9,060 bases of DNA from Pseudomonadota bacterium (GTDB lineage: Bacteria; Pseudomonadota; Alphaproteobacteria; Rhodospirillales; Magnetospirillaceae). The DNA is taken from positions 1-9,060 of the forward strand of contig JAEZFE010000115.1 in NCBI GenBank assembly GCA_023437865.1. Direction: 5' to 3'. The position numbers were made by a program, and so were the translations under genes. Below the pieces are notes generated by a model. It was not told where the DNA came from. It did not search any database and saw nothing but the letters and a program-made list of their open reading frames with translations. This document shows, piece after piece, positions 1 through 6,952 of this stretch. Every line of letters starts with the position of its first letter. Positions within the stretch are counted from its first letter, which is position 1.

Positions 1-1281
1 GGTGATGGCGGCATAGCTGCTGCCGACCGCCGTATTTCCCGCCTTGTGGATCAATGCGCCGCGGTAGGCCGGCTTGAAGTTCGGGCCGATGATGCAGTCG
101 CCGGCTTCGATCAACAGGTTCACAGCATTGTTGTCGCCGGTGTTGCCTGTGATTGAGCACTTGACCGCGCTTTCACGGACCCAAATTCCGGTGCCAGACG
201 CCCCCCAAACATCGTTCCCGCTGATCGTGCAATGCGTGCCACGAAGGGGGGTGGTGCCTCCAACGACGATCTGAGACACGGTGCCCGGGGGGACGTTCCC
301 GTGTTCATCGGTCTCTACATCAAGTTCATTGTCATGGATTTTACACCGCGCGCCATAGCATTCGATGCCCACATAATCATAAGTACTATCTACGCGCTTC
401 CGAATGAAGTTGTCATGAACGAACGACTGGTTAGTCCCATTTACTCCGACTGTCCCAAGAACAATTCCACGCTCCATCGCAGCAATATGATTGCCCTCGA
501 TGTCCAACATGTTGCCGAGGTTGTAGCGGCTCCAAATGCCATACTGCACAAGCACCATATGGTTCTTGCAGATATTTGCGCCTTCTGCGGCCATGCTTCC
601 CAAGCCGCCATCGATCAGTATGCTTACGTCGTTGAAGTAAAACCAGTTGCTAATGATCCTGGTGTCGGTGCTGAAGTTCTCCATTTTGATGGCTGGCGAC
701 ATTTTCCGATAATTGGTGTTGCTGTCGTGGCGACCCAAGAAGAAGCAGCCGGAAACCTCGACGCCAGATCCGTTGTGGAGATGGATGGCCGTCTTCCACG
801 TCTTGTCCGCCGTCACGCCGTCGAAGCAGACATTCCGGATGCAGCCGTGCTTTCCGAAGCCAGACGGGGCACCGGTCAGCTTGATCCCGGTCCGGGTACC
901 GTCGACGGTAGAGGAGATGGTCAGGTCGCAGATCGTCGAGGTTACGAAAGTCGGCGTGCCGATCGGCGCGGTAATGTCGAGGAAGTCGCAGTTCTCTGCT
1001 ACGAACACGGCCCGGCCGGGGGCTACGCCGCGGAGGTTGGCAACGGTCGCCGTCAGCTTGGAGGTGATGCGGAACCTGCCGTCGGGCACGAACAGCGCCT
1101 TACCGCTCGCCAGGGCTGCCGCGATTCCGGCCGTGTCGTCGTGGACGCCATCGCCCACCACGCCGGGGAAGTCCTTGATGGACACTTCGTCCGCCATTTT
1201 GGCCGCGCCAGTGCGCGGAGCCGATCTGGCGGCGACGGGGCGGAAGCGGGACATGACAAGGTCGAGGCGGTCGAGGGACAT
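1..1281 (-). CDS. Phage tail spike protein, Pectate_lyase_3-type beta-helix (3' end beyond window)
   Basis: This is an open frame of 427 codons with no stop, running off the left edge. A tail spike binds and often depolymerises surface polysaccharide of the host at the virion tip. Seen: residues about 33-76 (VSIKDFPGVVGDGVHDDT, then ALFVPDGRFRI) match the start of the Pectate_lyase_3 / right-handed parallel beta-helix family found in phage spikes. The rest is full of short beta-coil rungs rich in G, N, D, I and V (for example NHMVLVQYGIW, GIECYGARCKIHDNEL), as expected of a beta-helix. The roughly 30-residue N-terminus is basic and may be a virion-attachment peptide. I chose ATG 1281 because GGAG at 1290-1293 lies 8 bases upstream. 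An in-frame ATG at 1329 would add 16 residues but has no clear ribosome-binding site. The gene is divergent from the RTX gene, with 142 bp between them. Enzymatic specificity cannot be told, and the catalytic residues may lie outside the window. Confidence 0.85.
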   Translation of the reverse strand, partial: MSLDRLDLVMSRFRPVAARSAPRTGAAKMADEVSIKDFPGVVGDGVHDDTAGIAAALASGKALFVPDGRFRITSKLTATVANLRGVAPGRAVFVAENCDFLDITAPIGTPTFVTSTICDLTISSTVDGTRTGIKLTGAPSGFGKHGCIRNVCFDGVTADKTWKTAIHLHNGSGVEVSGCFFLGRHDSNTNYRKMSPAIKMENFSTDTRIISNWFYFNDVSILIDGGLGSMAAEGANICKNHMVLVQYGIWSRYNLGNMLDIEGNHIAAMERGIVLGTVGVNGTNQSFVHDNFIRKRVDSTYDYVGIECYGARCKIHDNELDVETDEHGNVPPGTVSQIVVGGTTPLRGTHCTISGNDVWGASGTGIWVRESAVKCSITGNTGDNNAVNLLIEAGDCIIGPNFKPAYRGALIHKAGNTAVGSSYAAIT

Positions 1282-1289
1282 AGCGGCGG

Positions 1290-1293
1290 CTCC
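1290..1293 (-). promoter_or_regulatory. Ribosome-binding site of the tail spike gene
   Basis: GGAG on the minus strand lies 8 bases before ATG 1281. It decides between this start and the upstream in-frame ATG at 1329, which lacks a comparable site. Confidence 0.55.
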
Positions 1294-1357
1294 GGTGGTC
1301 GTGATGACCGACCGTCGCGCGGGTTGCATGCCCGCACCAACGCACCGCTGCGTCCAA

Positions 1358-1386
1358 TTGCAGAGTTCACAAATCGAAATTACTAC
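1358..1386 (+). promoter_or_regulatory. Possible sigma-70-like promoter for the RTX gene
   Basis: In the 142-bp gap between the divergent tail spike and RTX genes, TTGCAG (1358-1363) and TACTAC (1381-1386) are separated by 17 bases, ahead of the start at 1424. The -35 match is fair and the -10 match is poor. The stretch is locally A/T-richer than its surroundings, and the gene must have its own promoter because both neighbours are on the other strand. Alphaproteobacterial promoters are loose, so this is only a candidate. Confidence 0.22.
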
Positions 1387-1413
1387 CCTACCGTGCCGGG
1401 AGCGGTGCAATTT

Positions 1414-1417
1414 GAGG
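1414..1417 (+). promoter_or_regulatory. Ribosome-binding site of the RTX gene
   Basis: GAGG lies 6 bases before ATG 1424. It fixes the start at this codon. The much longer upstream open frame (from 713) is antisense to the tail spike and has no family features before 1424. Confidence 0.65.
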
Positions 1418-1423
1418 TGGATT

Positions 1424-2986
1424 ATGCCGGTATGGAGATTTTGGAACAACGACACGGGGACGCACTTTTACACGGCCGCTGAGGCCGAGCGTGACATCGT
1501 AGCAACCAACCTGCCGAATATGCGGTACGAGGGGGTCGGCTTCGACGACCCCAACGGAACGAACACCACAGTTTGGCGCTTCCGCCGTTTGGATACAGGG
1601 GCGCATTTCTATACGGCCAGCCTCGCCGAACGCGACGAAGTGATCGCCAGAATGCCCGGGGTCTACGCCTTCGAGGGCGCTGGATTCTCAGCCAGTACAG
1701 TGCAAACAGCGAGTGCAACACAGGCCGTCTATCGATTCTGGAACAGAGATACTGGTGCTCACTTCTACACGGCAAACGAGGTCGAGCGAGCATCTGTTGT
1801 CGCCAACATGCCAAACATGCGGTTCGAGGGGATCGCGTATTACATGGCGCCGCCTCCATCGCAGCCAGACCGCACCGGATCGCTCGATGAGGCGTGGTAC
1901 TTGTCCGCCTATCCCGACGTCGCCGACTCGGTGGCAGCCGGCTTCACCACGGCCGCAAAGCACTGGCAGGAATTTGGGCAGCGCGAAGGACGTCTTCCGC
2001 AGAACCTCGCCAGCTTGGCGGGCAACGACACCGTCGGCAGCAAATACAGTGCGCCGAAGAATGGCGACCGGCTGAACGGTGGAGCGCGCAATGACTCGTT
2101 GGTAGGCGGAAGCGGCAACGACAGCCTGTTCGGCGAGACGGGCAACGATACACTGGTTGGGTACCAGTACGATTACTTAAACGGTGGTGCTGGCGATGAC
2201 ACCTATATTCTCTATTCATCCGGCGCTACGATTCAAGAAGGAACAAGTGGCGGAACCGATACAGTCGTACTTTCAAACGATGTGGTGAATTTTTCGATCC
2301 CAGATAATGTTGAAATCGTAAGGTACTCCCGTTTTACCAGAGATTATCCGGCTAATAATATAATTGTTGTCGGTGGTTCCGGAGGAAAAGCAATCCTATC
2401 CGATACTGCTGTTGAGATTACTATGTCAAGCCTGTATCAGCGGCAGGCTATTATCTACGGCGGTTGGGGTGATAACTATATTCAAGCAACGGGTTTGATT
2501 TCCACTGGTGGCGGTAACGATATCATTGACACAAGGTATTGGACCTATGGCCGTACTCATAGTACAGTAAATGGATCATCGTCGGATACCGTTTACGCTG
2601 GAGACGGGAACGACACAGTTTATATTTCGAGTGGAAGCGATTCTATTTCGGGCGGGGGCGGCTCTGACATCTTTGTCCTCTCGATGCCAAGCGGCCCCCC
2701 GTCGACCTTTGGACTCGACACCAGCCTGATCGGCACCACGACGATTACAGATTTTCAGCCTGGGATTGATTCGCTGCGCTTCGCTGGAACTACCCTGTCG
2801 CCGCAGCAGATCGCTGACCGTTTCACTGCGTCCCCGGTCAACATCCCTGGCGCTTCCTCTGTGCTAACTGCGACCTTCACAGGAGCCGACTTTGCTGATC
2901 CTTATGCCACCCGCACCAACATGGAAATACGCTTGTCTGGCTTAACCCCTGGCCAGTTGACAGCCGGCATGATCGCGATTGCCTGA
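1424..2986 (+). CDS. RTX calcium-binding protein with three DUF5648-type repeats (probable type I-secreted cargo protein)
   Basis: This 520-residue protein has no signal peptide. Domains seen in order: three repeats of about 50 residues (3-40, 50-88, 102-140) with the signature W/Y-R-F...DTG-x-HFYTA...ER...P...EG, matching DUF5648 (PF18885, function unknown). Next is a module at 154-191 (AWYLSAYPDVA ... FGQREGR), often seen beside RTX repeats in alphaproteobacterial exoproteins. RTX nonapeptides GGxGxDx(L/I)x follow at 217-259 and again, more degenerate, at about 345-418. Last is a serralysin-like C-terminal section with ITDFQPGIDSLRF at 441-453. RTX repeats fold into a calcium-bound beta-roll after export, and the family normally leaves the cell through an ABC transporter/TolC-type system using a C-terminal signal. 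No catalytic domain is visible, so an adhesin, surface layer or matrix role is more likely than a toxin. No transporter gene is in the window. The orientation against the phage genes and the low GC of about 2160-2660 suggest a laterally acquired moron-type gene. Confidence 0.85.
   Translation: MPVWRFWNNDTGTHFYTAAEAERDIVATNLPNMRYEGVGFDDPNGTNTTVWRFRRLDTGAHFYTASLAERDEVIARMPGVYAFEGAGFSASTVQTASATQAVYRFWNRDTGAHFYTANEVERASVVANMPNMRFEGIAYYMAPPPSQPDRTGSLDEAWYLSAYPDVADSVAAGFTTAAKHWQEFGQREGRLPQNLASLAGNDTVGSKYSAPKNGDRLNGGARNDSLVGGSGNDSLFGETGNDTLVGYQYDYLNGGAGDDTYILYSSGATIQEGTSGGTDTVVLSNDVVNFSIPDNVEIVRYSRFTRDYPANNIIVVGGSGGKAILSDTAVEITMSSLYQRQAIIYGGWGDNYIQATGLISTGGGNDIIDTRYWTYGRTHSTVNGSSSDTVYAGDGNDTVYISSGSDSISGGGGSDIFVLSMPSGPPSTFGLDTSLIGTTTITDFQPGIDSLRFAGTTLSPQQIADRFTASPVNIPGASSVLTATFTGADFADPYATRTNMEIRLSGLTPGQLTAGMIAIA
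1430..1843 (+). repeat. Three tandem DUF5648-type protein repeats
   Basis: The repeats are encoded at 1430-1543, 1571-1687 and 1727-1843. All three share DTG-x-HFYTA and a following ER pair, then P and EG about ten residues apart. DNA identity is only partial, so the duplication is old or under protein-level selection. Repeats 1 and 3 (NMPNMRFEG versus NLPNMRYEG) are closer to each other than to repeat 2. Confidence 0.8.
2072..2200 (+). repeat. RTX nonapeptide repeats (first cluster)
   Basis: Successive units LNGGARNDS, LVGGSGNDS, LFGETGNDT and LNGGAGDDT fit the RTX consensus, with Asp and Gly in the calcium-binding positions. A short insertion (YQYDY) separates the third and last units. Confidence 0.8.
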
Positions 2987-2991
2987 CGAAG

Positions 2992-3015
2992 AAAAGCCGC
3001 CCGGTGAGGGGCGGC
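2992..3015 (-). terminator. Rho-independent terminator between the convergent Tad2-like and RTX genes
   Basis: A perfect 7-bp GC stem (GCCGCCC 2996-3002 / GGGCGGC 3009-3015) encloses a 6-base loop. On the minus strand the stem is followed by TTTTCTTC, which is the pattern of an intrinsic terminator for the Tad2-like gene ending at 3039. On the plus strand it starts 9 bases after the RTX stop, but only a weak CCTTG follows, so termination of the RTX transcript there is less certain. Confidence 0.75.
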
Positions 3016-3038
3016 CCTTGCTGGCAGAACGGCGACGG

Positions 3039-3686
3039 TTAGGTGACGACGACCCAGTCTTCGGCGAGCATGTCCGTTTGGCTGGCGAGCCAGCCGACCA
3101 CCATCGAACCGTCGGCGGCGCGCATGTCGATGTGCGCACCAAGGCGAATGGGCTCGTCCGGGGCCTCAGCGGCACGGAAGGTGGCGGCATGGCCGACCTT
3201 GGCGAACGCCGGGGAAAACTCGCTGCCCGGCGTGTACGCGATCCACATGCCCTTGCCGTTCCAGCCAGCACGAGCGACGCGTTTACCGGCCTTCATGGCG
3301 TCGATGGCGTCGCCGAAGGTCATGCCGTCGGTCCCCGGATGATAGCCCGCCTCGAAGGCAGCAGCCGGGCTGTGCGACTGGTAGCCGTCATCGTAGACGA
3401 CGAAATAGTCGCCGACGGTCGGGGTGGAGCGGGCGAAGAAGTCGGCGGCCGGCGCGAAGGTGTGCGGTTCGCCGTTCGGCAGCATGATCGTCAGGGCATG
3501 CGCGACCGGATCGGCGGCGACGATGGGGGCGGCCATCACCTGCTTGTGGCAGATGAAGACCGAGAGGGCGAGGCCCAAGGCCGCGACCAGGGCAGTGCGA
3601 ACGGAGCGGGATATGATGGGGTCCGTGGTTGAGGTGGTTGCGAGTGCCCCAACCGTGCCCCCGGCCCCGCGCGCTGCCCAACGCAC
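3039..3686 (-). CDS. DUF2829 (Tad2-like, anti-Thoeris family) protein with hydrophobic N-terminus
   Basis: This is a 215-residue protein starting at GTG 3686; AGGGG lies 6 bases upstream and overlaps the preceding stop region. Residues 122-215 match DUF2829/PF11195: MTFGDAIDAMKAGKRVARAG, then GWNGKGMWIAY, and at the end GWLASQTDMLAEDW. Known for the family: Tad2 proteins bind the cyclic ADP-ribose signal made by Thoeris defence and so block it; many are phage-encoded. Residues 59-115 form a second block (PNGEPHTF ... GDYFVVYDDGYQSHSPAAAFEAGY) of unknown function. Residues 31-47 are hydrophobic, follow Arg27 and Arg30, and are followed by QVMA-AP, resembling a Sec signal peptide or a membrane anchor. 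That would be odd for a cytoplasmic signal sponge. An in-frame ATG at 3536 (Met51) would give a soluble 165-residue form, but its ribosome-binding site is poor. It is probably the last gene of the minus-strand cluster, before a terminator. The family call is firm; an anti-defence role is inference. Confidence 0.82.
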   Translation of the reverse strand: MRWAARGAGGTVGALATTSTTDPIISRSVRTALVAALGLALSVFICHKQVMAAPIVAADPVAHALTIMLPNGEPHTFAPAADFFARSTPTVGDYFVVYDDGYQSHSPAAAFEAGYHPGTDGMTFGDAIDAMKAGKRVARAGWNGKGMWIAYTPGSEFSPAFAKVGHAATFRAAEAPDEPIRLGAHIDMRAADGSMVVGWLASQTDMLAEDWVVVT

Positions 3687-3695
3687 GGGGCGCCC

Positions 3696-3908
3696 CTAAG
3701 TGATCGTGGCCATGTCCATTTTTCCGACCAAGTCGTAGGGCACACCGTCGGTTGCATATGGTGGCGGTGATCGCAGCAGGATCACCGAAACCGGATCGCC
3801 CAGTCTGGCCCAGCATTTCCAGGGCGCGCAGCAGCAGGATGGGGCGGTGACCGCCGAAACCGGATCGGGTACCGGTAGTTGCGAGAAGGATATGGACAGA
3901 TTGTCCAC
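3696..3908 (-). CDS. Small hypothetical phage protein (70 codons)
   Basis: I do not recognise a family. The frame runs from GTG 3908, 10 bases after the stop of the large virion gene, to TAG at 3696, 9 bases before the GTG of the Tad2-like gene. This matches the 9-10 base spacing of the whole cluster. The C-terminal half (GDPVSVILLR ... YATDGVPYDLVGKMDMATIT) has a natural protein-like composition. The middle has four cysteines (residues 25-27 and 32) in a stretch that looks less natural. A DPVS motif occurs twice, 23 codons apart, because of a 14-bp direct repeat. AGGGG touches the GTG, which is closer than usual, so the exact start is uncertain. No signal peptide or membrane segment is evident. 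Confidence 0.55.
   Translation of the reverse strand: MDNLSISFSQLPVPDPVSAVTAPSCCCAPWKCWARLGDPVSVILLRSPPPYATDGVPYDLVGKMDMATIT
3785..3867. repeat. 14-bp direct repeat within the small gene
   Basis: CCGAAACCGGATCG occurs at 3785-3798 and again at 3854-3867. The copies are 69 bp apart, a multiple of three, and encode the repeated DPVS of the 70-codon frame on the minus strand. Confidence 0.7.
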
Positions 3909-3918
3909 CCCCTGGCCA

Positions 3919-6900
3919 TCACCGCGGCGCCATCGCCCCCAGGTCGGGCGCGCGCTCGGGCGTTCCCTGCCCCGGCCGCCACCAGAACCGCTGGCCGTAG
4001 TCCTTGCGGGCGCGCTCCTCCATGCGCGCGAAGAACTGCCGGTATTCGGGGTCAAGCATCGCCTGGATGTTGTCCATGATGGCCCGGTCCACGACCAGCC
4101 GGGCGTACCAGAGGTTGGCGCCCGGCAGGTTGTAGCGGATCGCGCGGGCCACCTCCGCGCCATAGTGGCTGGGCTTGCCGTCGAGCACCGCACGGTAATT
4201 CGGCACTGCCAGCCGGGCGGCTTGGTCGACCAGCCCGAACACCGGACCGGCCAGCGTGACGGACAGGCCCTGTTGGTTACGGTCCAGCCCGGCCGCGAAG
4301 AAGTCGCCGAAGATGCCGGCGCCGCCGCCCTGCATCCACGCTGCACCCCAGAACTTCGGATCATCCACCCGGCGGGGAGCCTTGCCGGTCGCCACCTGCC
4401 GGGCCTGGATGCTGAACGCGCCGGCCACCGTCAGCAGCGTGGACAGGGCGGCGAACTGCGCGACCTTCGAGGGGGTCGCGTCGATGAAGGTCCGCGCAAG
4501 GTGTGTCGTCGCCATGGTGATGGAGAACGATTTGAAAAGCATCGCCGATCTAGCGGCTTCGCCCATCATGGTTCCGCGCTTCAGGCCCGCCGTCGTGATC
4601 TGCCGCACGCGGGCGTCCGGCACCAGGATCGCGAAAGCCCGCTCCTCGACGATGGCCCCCATCAGCTTCTCGCCCAGCTTCCGATCAGACACGTTGGCCG
4701 GGTCGAAGAACCGCGCGCCATCGTGCTCGACCAGCGGTGCAGCCCGAATTGTGTCCCATTCGGCCGCGCTGATACCGTAGCGGTCCAGCATCCGGCGGAG
4801 CGGCTTGGACACATCGCCCTTGGCCTTGCCCGCGTTGTCAGCGATGAACCCCATCATCTCCATCTGGAACGACGTTTGCAGCGCCTGCGTCCAGGCGGAC
4901 AGCCCCTGCGCGCGGATGATGAAGGTGGCCATGCGGCCGGTGATCCCCTGGCCGACAATCTCGTCGGCGAAGCGCTTGGACCCGATGGCCGAATCCATGA
5001 CGGCGTGTGAGACGATACCCATCCGCATTGCAAAGGCCCGGTCTGCCTCCGATGCTGGGTTCAACTGCTTCATGACGGAGCCCAGCAGCTTCACCACCGG
5101 CACGCCGTTGGCCTTTGCCGCCCAGCTGACGGAGACGGTATCCGCCGGAACCGCGGAAATCAGCGCCGATCCCAGCTTGGAGGCGGTCAGCAGGTTGCGC
5201 GTGCCGCCGAAGATGCCGGCAATCAACTCCGACTCTGCGCCGCCCAGGCGACCGGACAGGAGGTCATAGGCGCGGCCGATGGCGCCGGCACTCTCGACGG
5301 CCCGCATCGGGTTGAGGCGGGAGAGGGTGCCCTTGCCGGCTTCCGCCTTGAACGCCTCTTCCTGGATCGCCCGCATGGTTGCGCCGTGCTTCGGTCCCAG
5401 CACCTCCGTCAGAGCGATGTCGCGGGCCATGCCCTCCATGTGCCCGACCATGGTGTCGTAGATGCCGCCTTGCCCGGCGCCGAACTTGTCGTTGTAGGCC
5501 AGCCAGGAATCAGCGTCCTTGAACACGAAGAACCGGCGGGCATTGTGCCGGCTGGCGGCCATGGTGCCGGGCTTCAGGCTGGCCGGAACCTCGCTGGTCA
5601 TCTGGTCGAAGATGTAGCGGAGCACGTCCTCCCGGTGCGCCGCGCTGATGGCGCCCGGCTCGGACGTGATCCGGTCCTTGATGATCTTCCGGTTGTTCTG
5701 GAGGTCAGCGATTTCCTGCTCGACCCGGCGCAAGTCCTCTTCGTGCGCCTGCCAGTGGCCGGACTTGCTCTTTACCGCGGCCTCTGCGTCCGTCCTCCGC
5801 GCGCGCTGGGCGTCAAGCTGGCGCCCCAGATCAGCGCGACGGGCCTCCAGGCGCGACAGGGCGGTGTCCGCCTCACTGGACCGCACGCGGTCCCGACCGG
5901 CCTTGGCATCGCCCCGCCGGGCGGCAGTGGCGGCATCCTCGCGCGTCGGGGTCAGCGTGTCGGCTTCAACGGCGGTGCGCTCCACCTCGTTCAGGCGGCG
6001 GTCGCGGGCGTTCAACTGGTGCTCAATCGTCCGCTTCTGCTGCGCCTCAATCTCGCGCGACAACTCTCCAAGCTGCTTTTCGAGATCTCGGATCCGACGG
6101 TCGGCAGAGGCGATGGTGCCGCGGGCGCTGTCGAACTCCTTCCTGCTGGCGCCGACCCGCGCCTTCAGTTCGTCGCGCTCCTTCGTGGCCGAGGCGATGG
6201 CGTCCTCGACCGTGCGGCGCTCGCCGATCAGTTCCTGCCGCATGCTTTCCAGACGGTTCCACGTCCTGTCATCCAGCAGCGGCATGATGGTGTCGCGCCA
6301 CTTCTCGTATCCGGCCTTTCCGGATGCGCTTCTCGTCGTGGATTTGGGGGAGACGCCAATCGTCCCGCTTCGATAGGTCGCCACCGGCGGCCATGAACCG
6401 ATCCGCCGCATAGTCGCTCGCGTCGGTAAAGCCCTTGGCGAAGGACTTCGCCCCCGCGTCGTTCGTGCCTTCGCCGAACAACTCCTTCACGACGTTGCGC
6501 ATGCCGGCGGCGTTCTGCACCAGCCCGGCCGCCTTCGAGCGAAAGGCGTTCAGCCCAGCCTCTGCCTTCCGCATGATCTGCCCGAGCACTACCTCTTTCG
6601 CCGTCTCGACGTTGGCATGTGTGGCCTTGCCGCGCATGTCGCGCACCAGCAGTGCCATCCCGCCGGCAATGATGCCGTCGGGGTGCGCCTTCGCGTCGTC
6701 CAGCGCGCGGGTCTGCGCCAGGATTTGCAGGGCGGTCCGGCGCTTGTTCGCCTGGGCAGCCTCCTGAAGGATGCGCACCGCCTCCGCAGCGGCGGCCATG
6801 CCGGCAAGGTCGGGCGCCATCTTCGCCCGATAGTCCTTCTCCAGGTCGGTTGCCAGGGCCTCCAGCATGTCGGCCTTCTCCTTCGAGAAGACGCCGGCAG

Positions 6901-6943
6901 CCACGCGGGCATTCAGGCAGTCGCGCAAACGGGTCTGTGCCAT
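3919..6943 (-). pseudogene. Large coiled-coil internal virion / DNA-ejection-type protein, frameshifted
   Basis: Two frames join into one protein of about 1007 residues. The N-terminal frame runs from ATG 6943 (MAQTRLRDCLNARVAAGVFS) to its stop at 6269. The C-terminal frame is open through 6318 and ends at TGA 3919. Residues about 231-425 form a long Arg/Glu/Lys-rich coiled coil. A hydrophobic stretch lies near residue 845 (FAALSTLLTVAGAFSI). The end (NLPGANLWYARLVVDR, then DYGQRFWWRPGQ and PERAPDL) is a pattern I know from large podophage-type internal or ejection proteins. Such proteins sit in the capsid and pass into the cell ahead of the DNA. This role is inferred from size, architecture and neighbours, not from a catalytic motif. 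GAGGTG before ATG 6943 overlaps the stop of the upstream gene, so the two are translationally linked. Without the frameshift it would be an intact gene. An in-frame ATG at 6285, just upstream of the N-fragment stop, could allow separate translation of the C-terminal part. Confidence 0.75.
6317..6319 (-). other. Frameshift site (extra A in an A run)
   Basis: In the frame from 6943 the minus strand reads CGG AAA GGC CGG and goes out of register. Removing one A gives CGG AAG GCC GGA TAC GAG AAG TGG (RKAGYEKW), which continues smoothly into the downstream 800-codon frame. Both flanks read as natural protein up to this point. The simplest account is a one-base insertion in a three-A run, either a true mutation or a sequencing or assembly error. 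Confidence 0.75.
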
Positions 6944-6952
6944 GGTTCCACC

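Noticed and set aside
713..1423. Upstream part of the long plus-strand frame joined to the RTX gene
   Set aside because: It is antisense to the tail spike, low in complexity and Arg/Pro/Ser-rich. The family repeats and a good ribosome-binding site begin at 1414-1424.
232..1482. 416-codon plus-strand frame
   Set aside because: It is a shadow of the tail spike gene, which has recognisable beta-helix sequence on the minus strand.
3909..4364. Upper part of the minus-strand frame that ends at 3696
   Set aside because: It overlaps the C-terminal end of the virion gene in another frame and is Arg/Ser/Pro-rich. Only the part below 3908 is kept as a small gene.
3847..5010. 387-codon plus-strand frame
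   Set aside because: It is antisense to the coiled-coil virion gene; its His/Arg/Gly-rich composition is typical of shadows in GC-rich DNA.
6310..6325. Programmed ribosomal frameshift
   Set aside because: The needed shift is +1 at CGG AAA GGC, with no slippery heptamer, stop codon or rare-codon pause at the site. A one-base insertion is simpler.
5386..6396. 336-codon plus-strand frame
   Set aside because: It is antisense to the coiled-coil section of the virion gene and has no family features.
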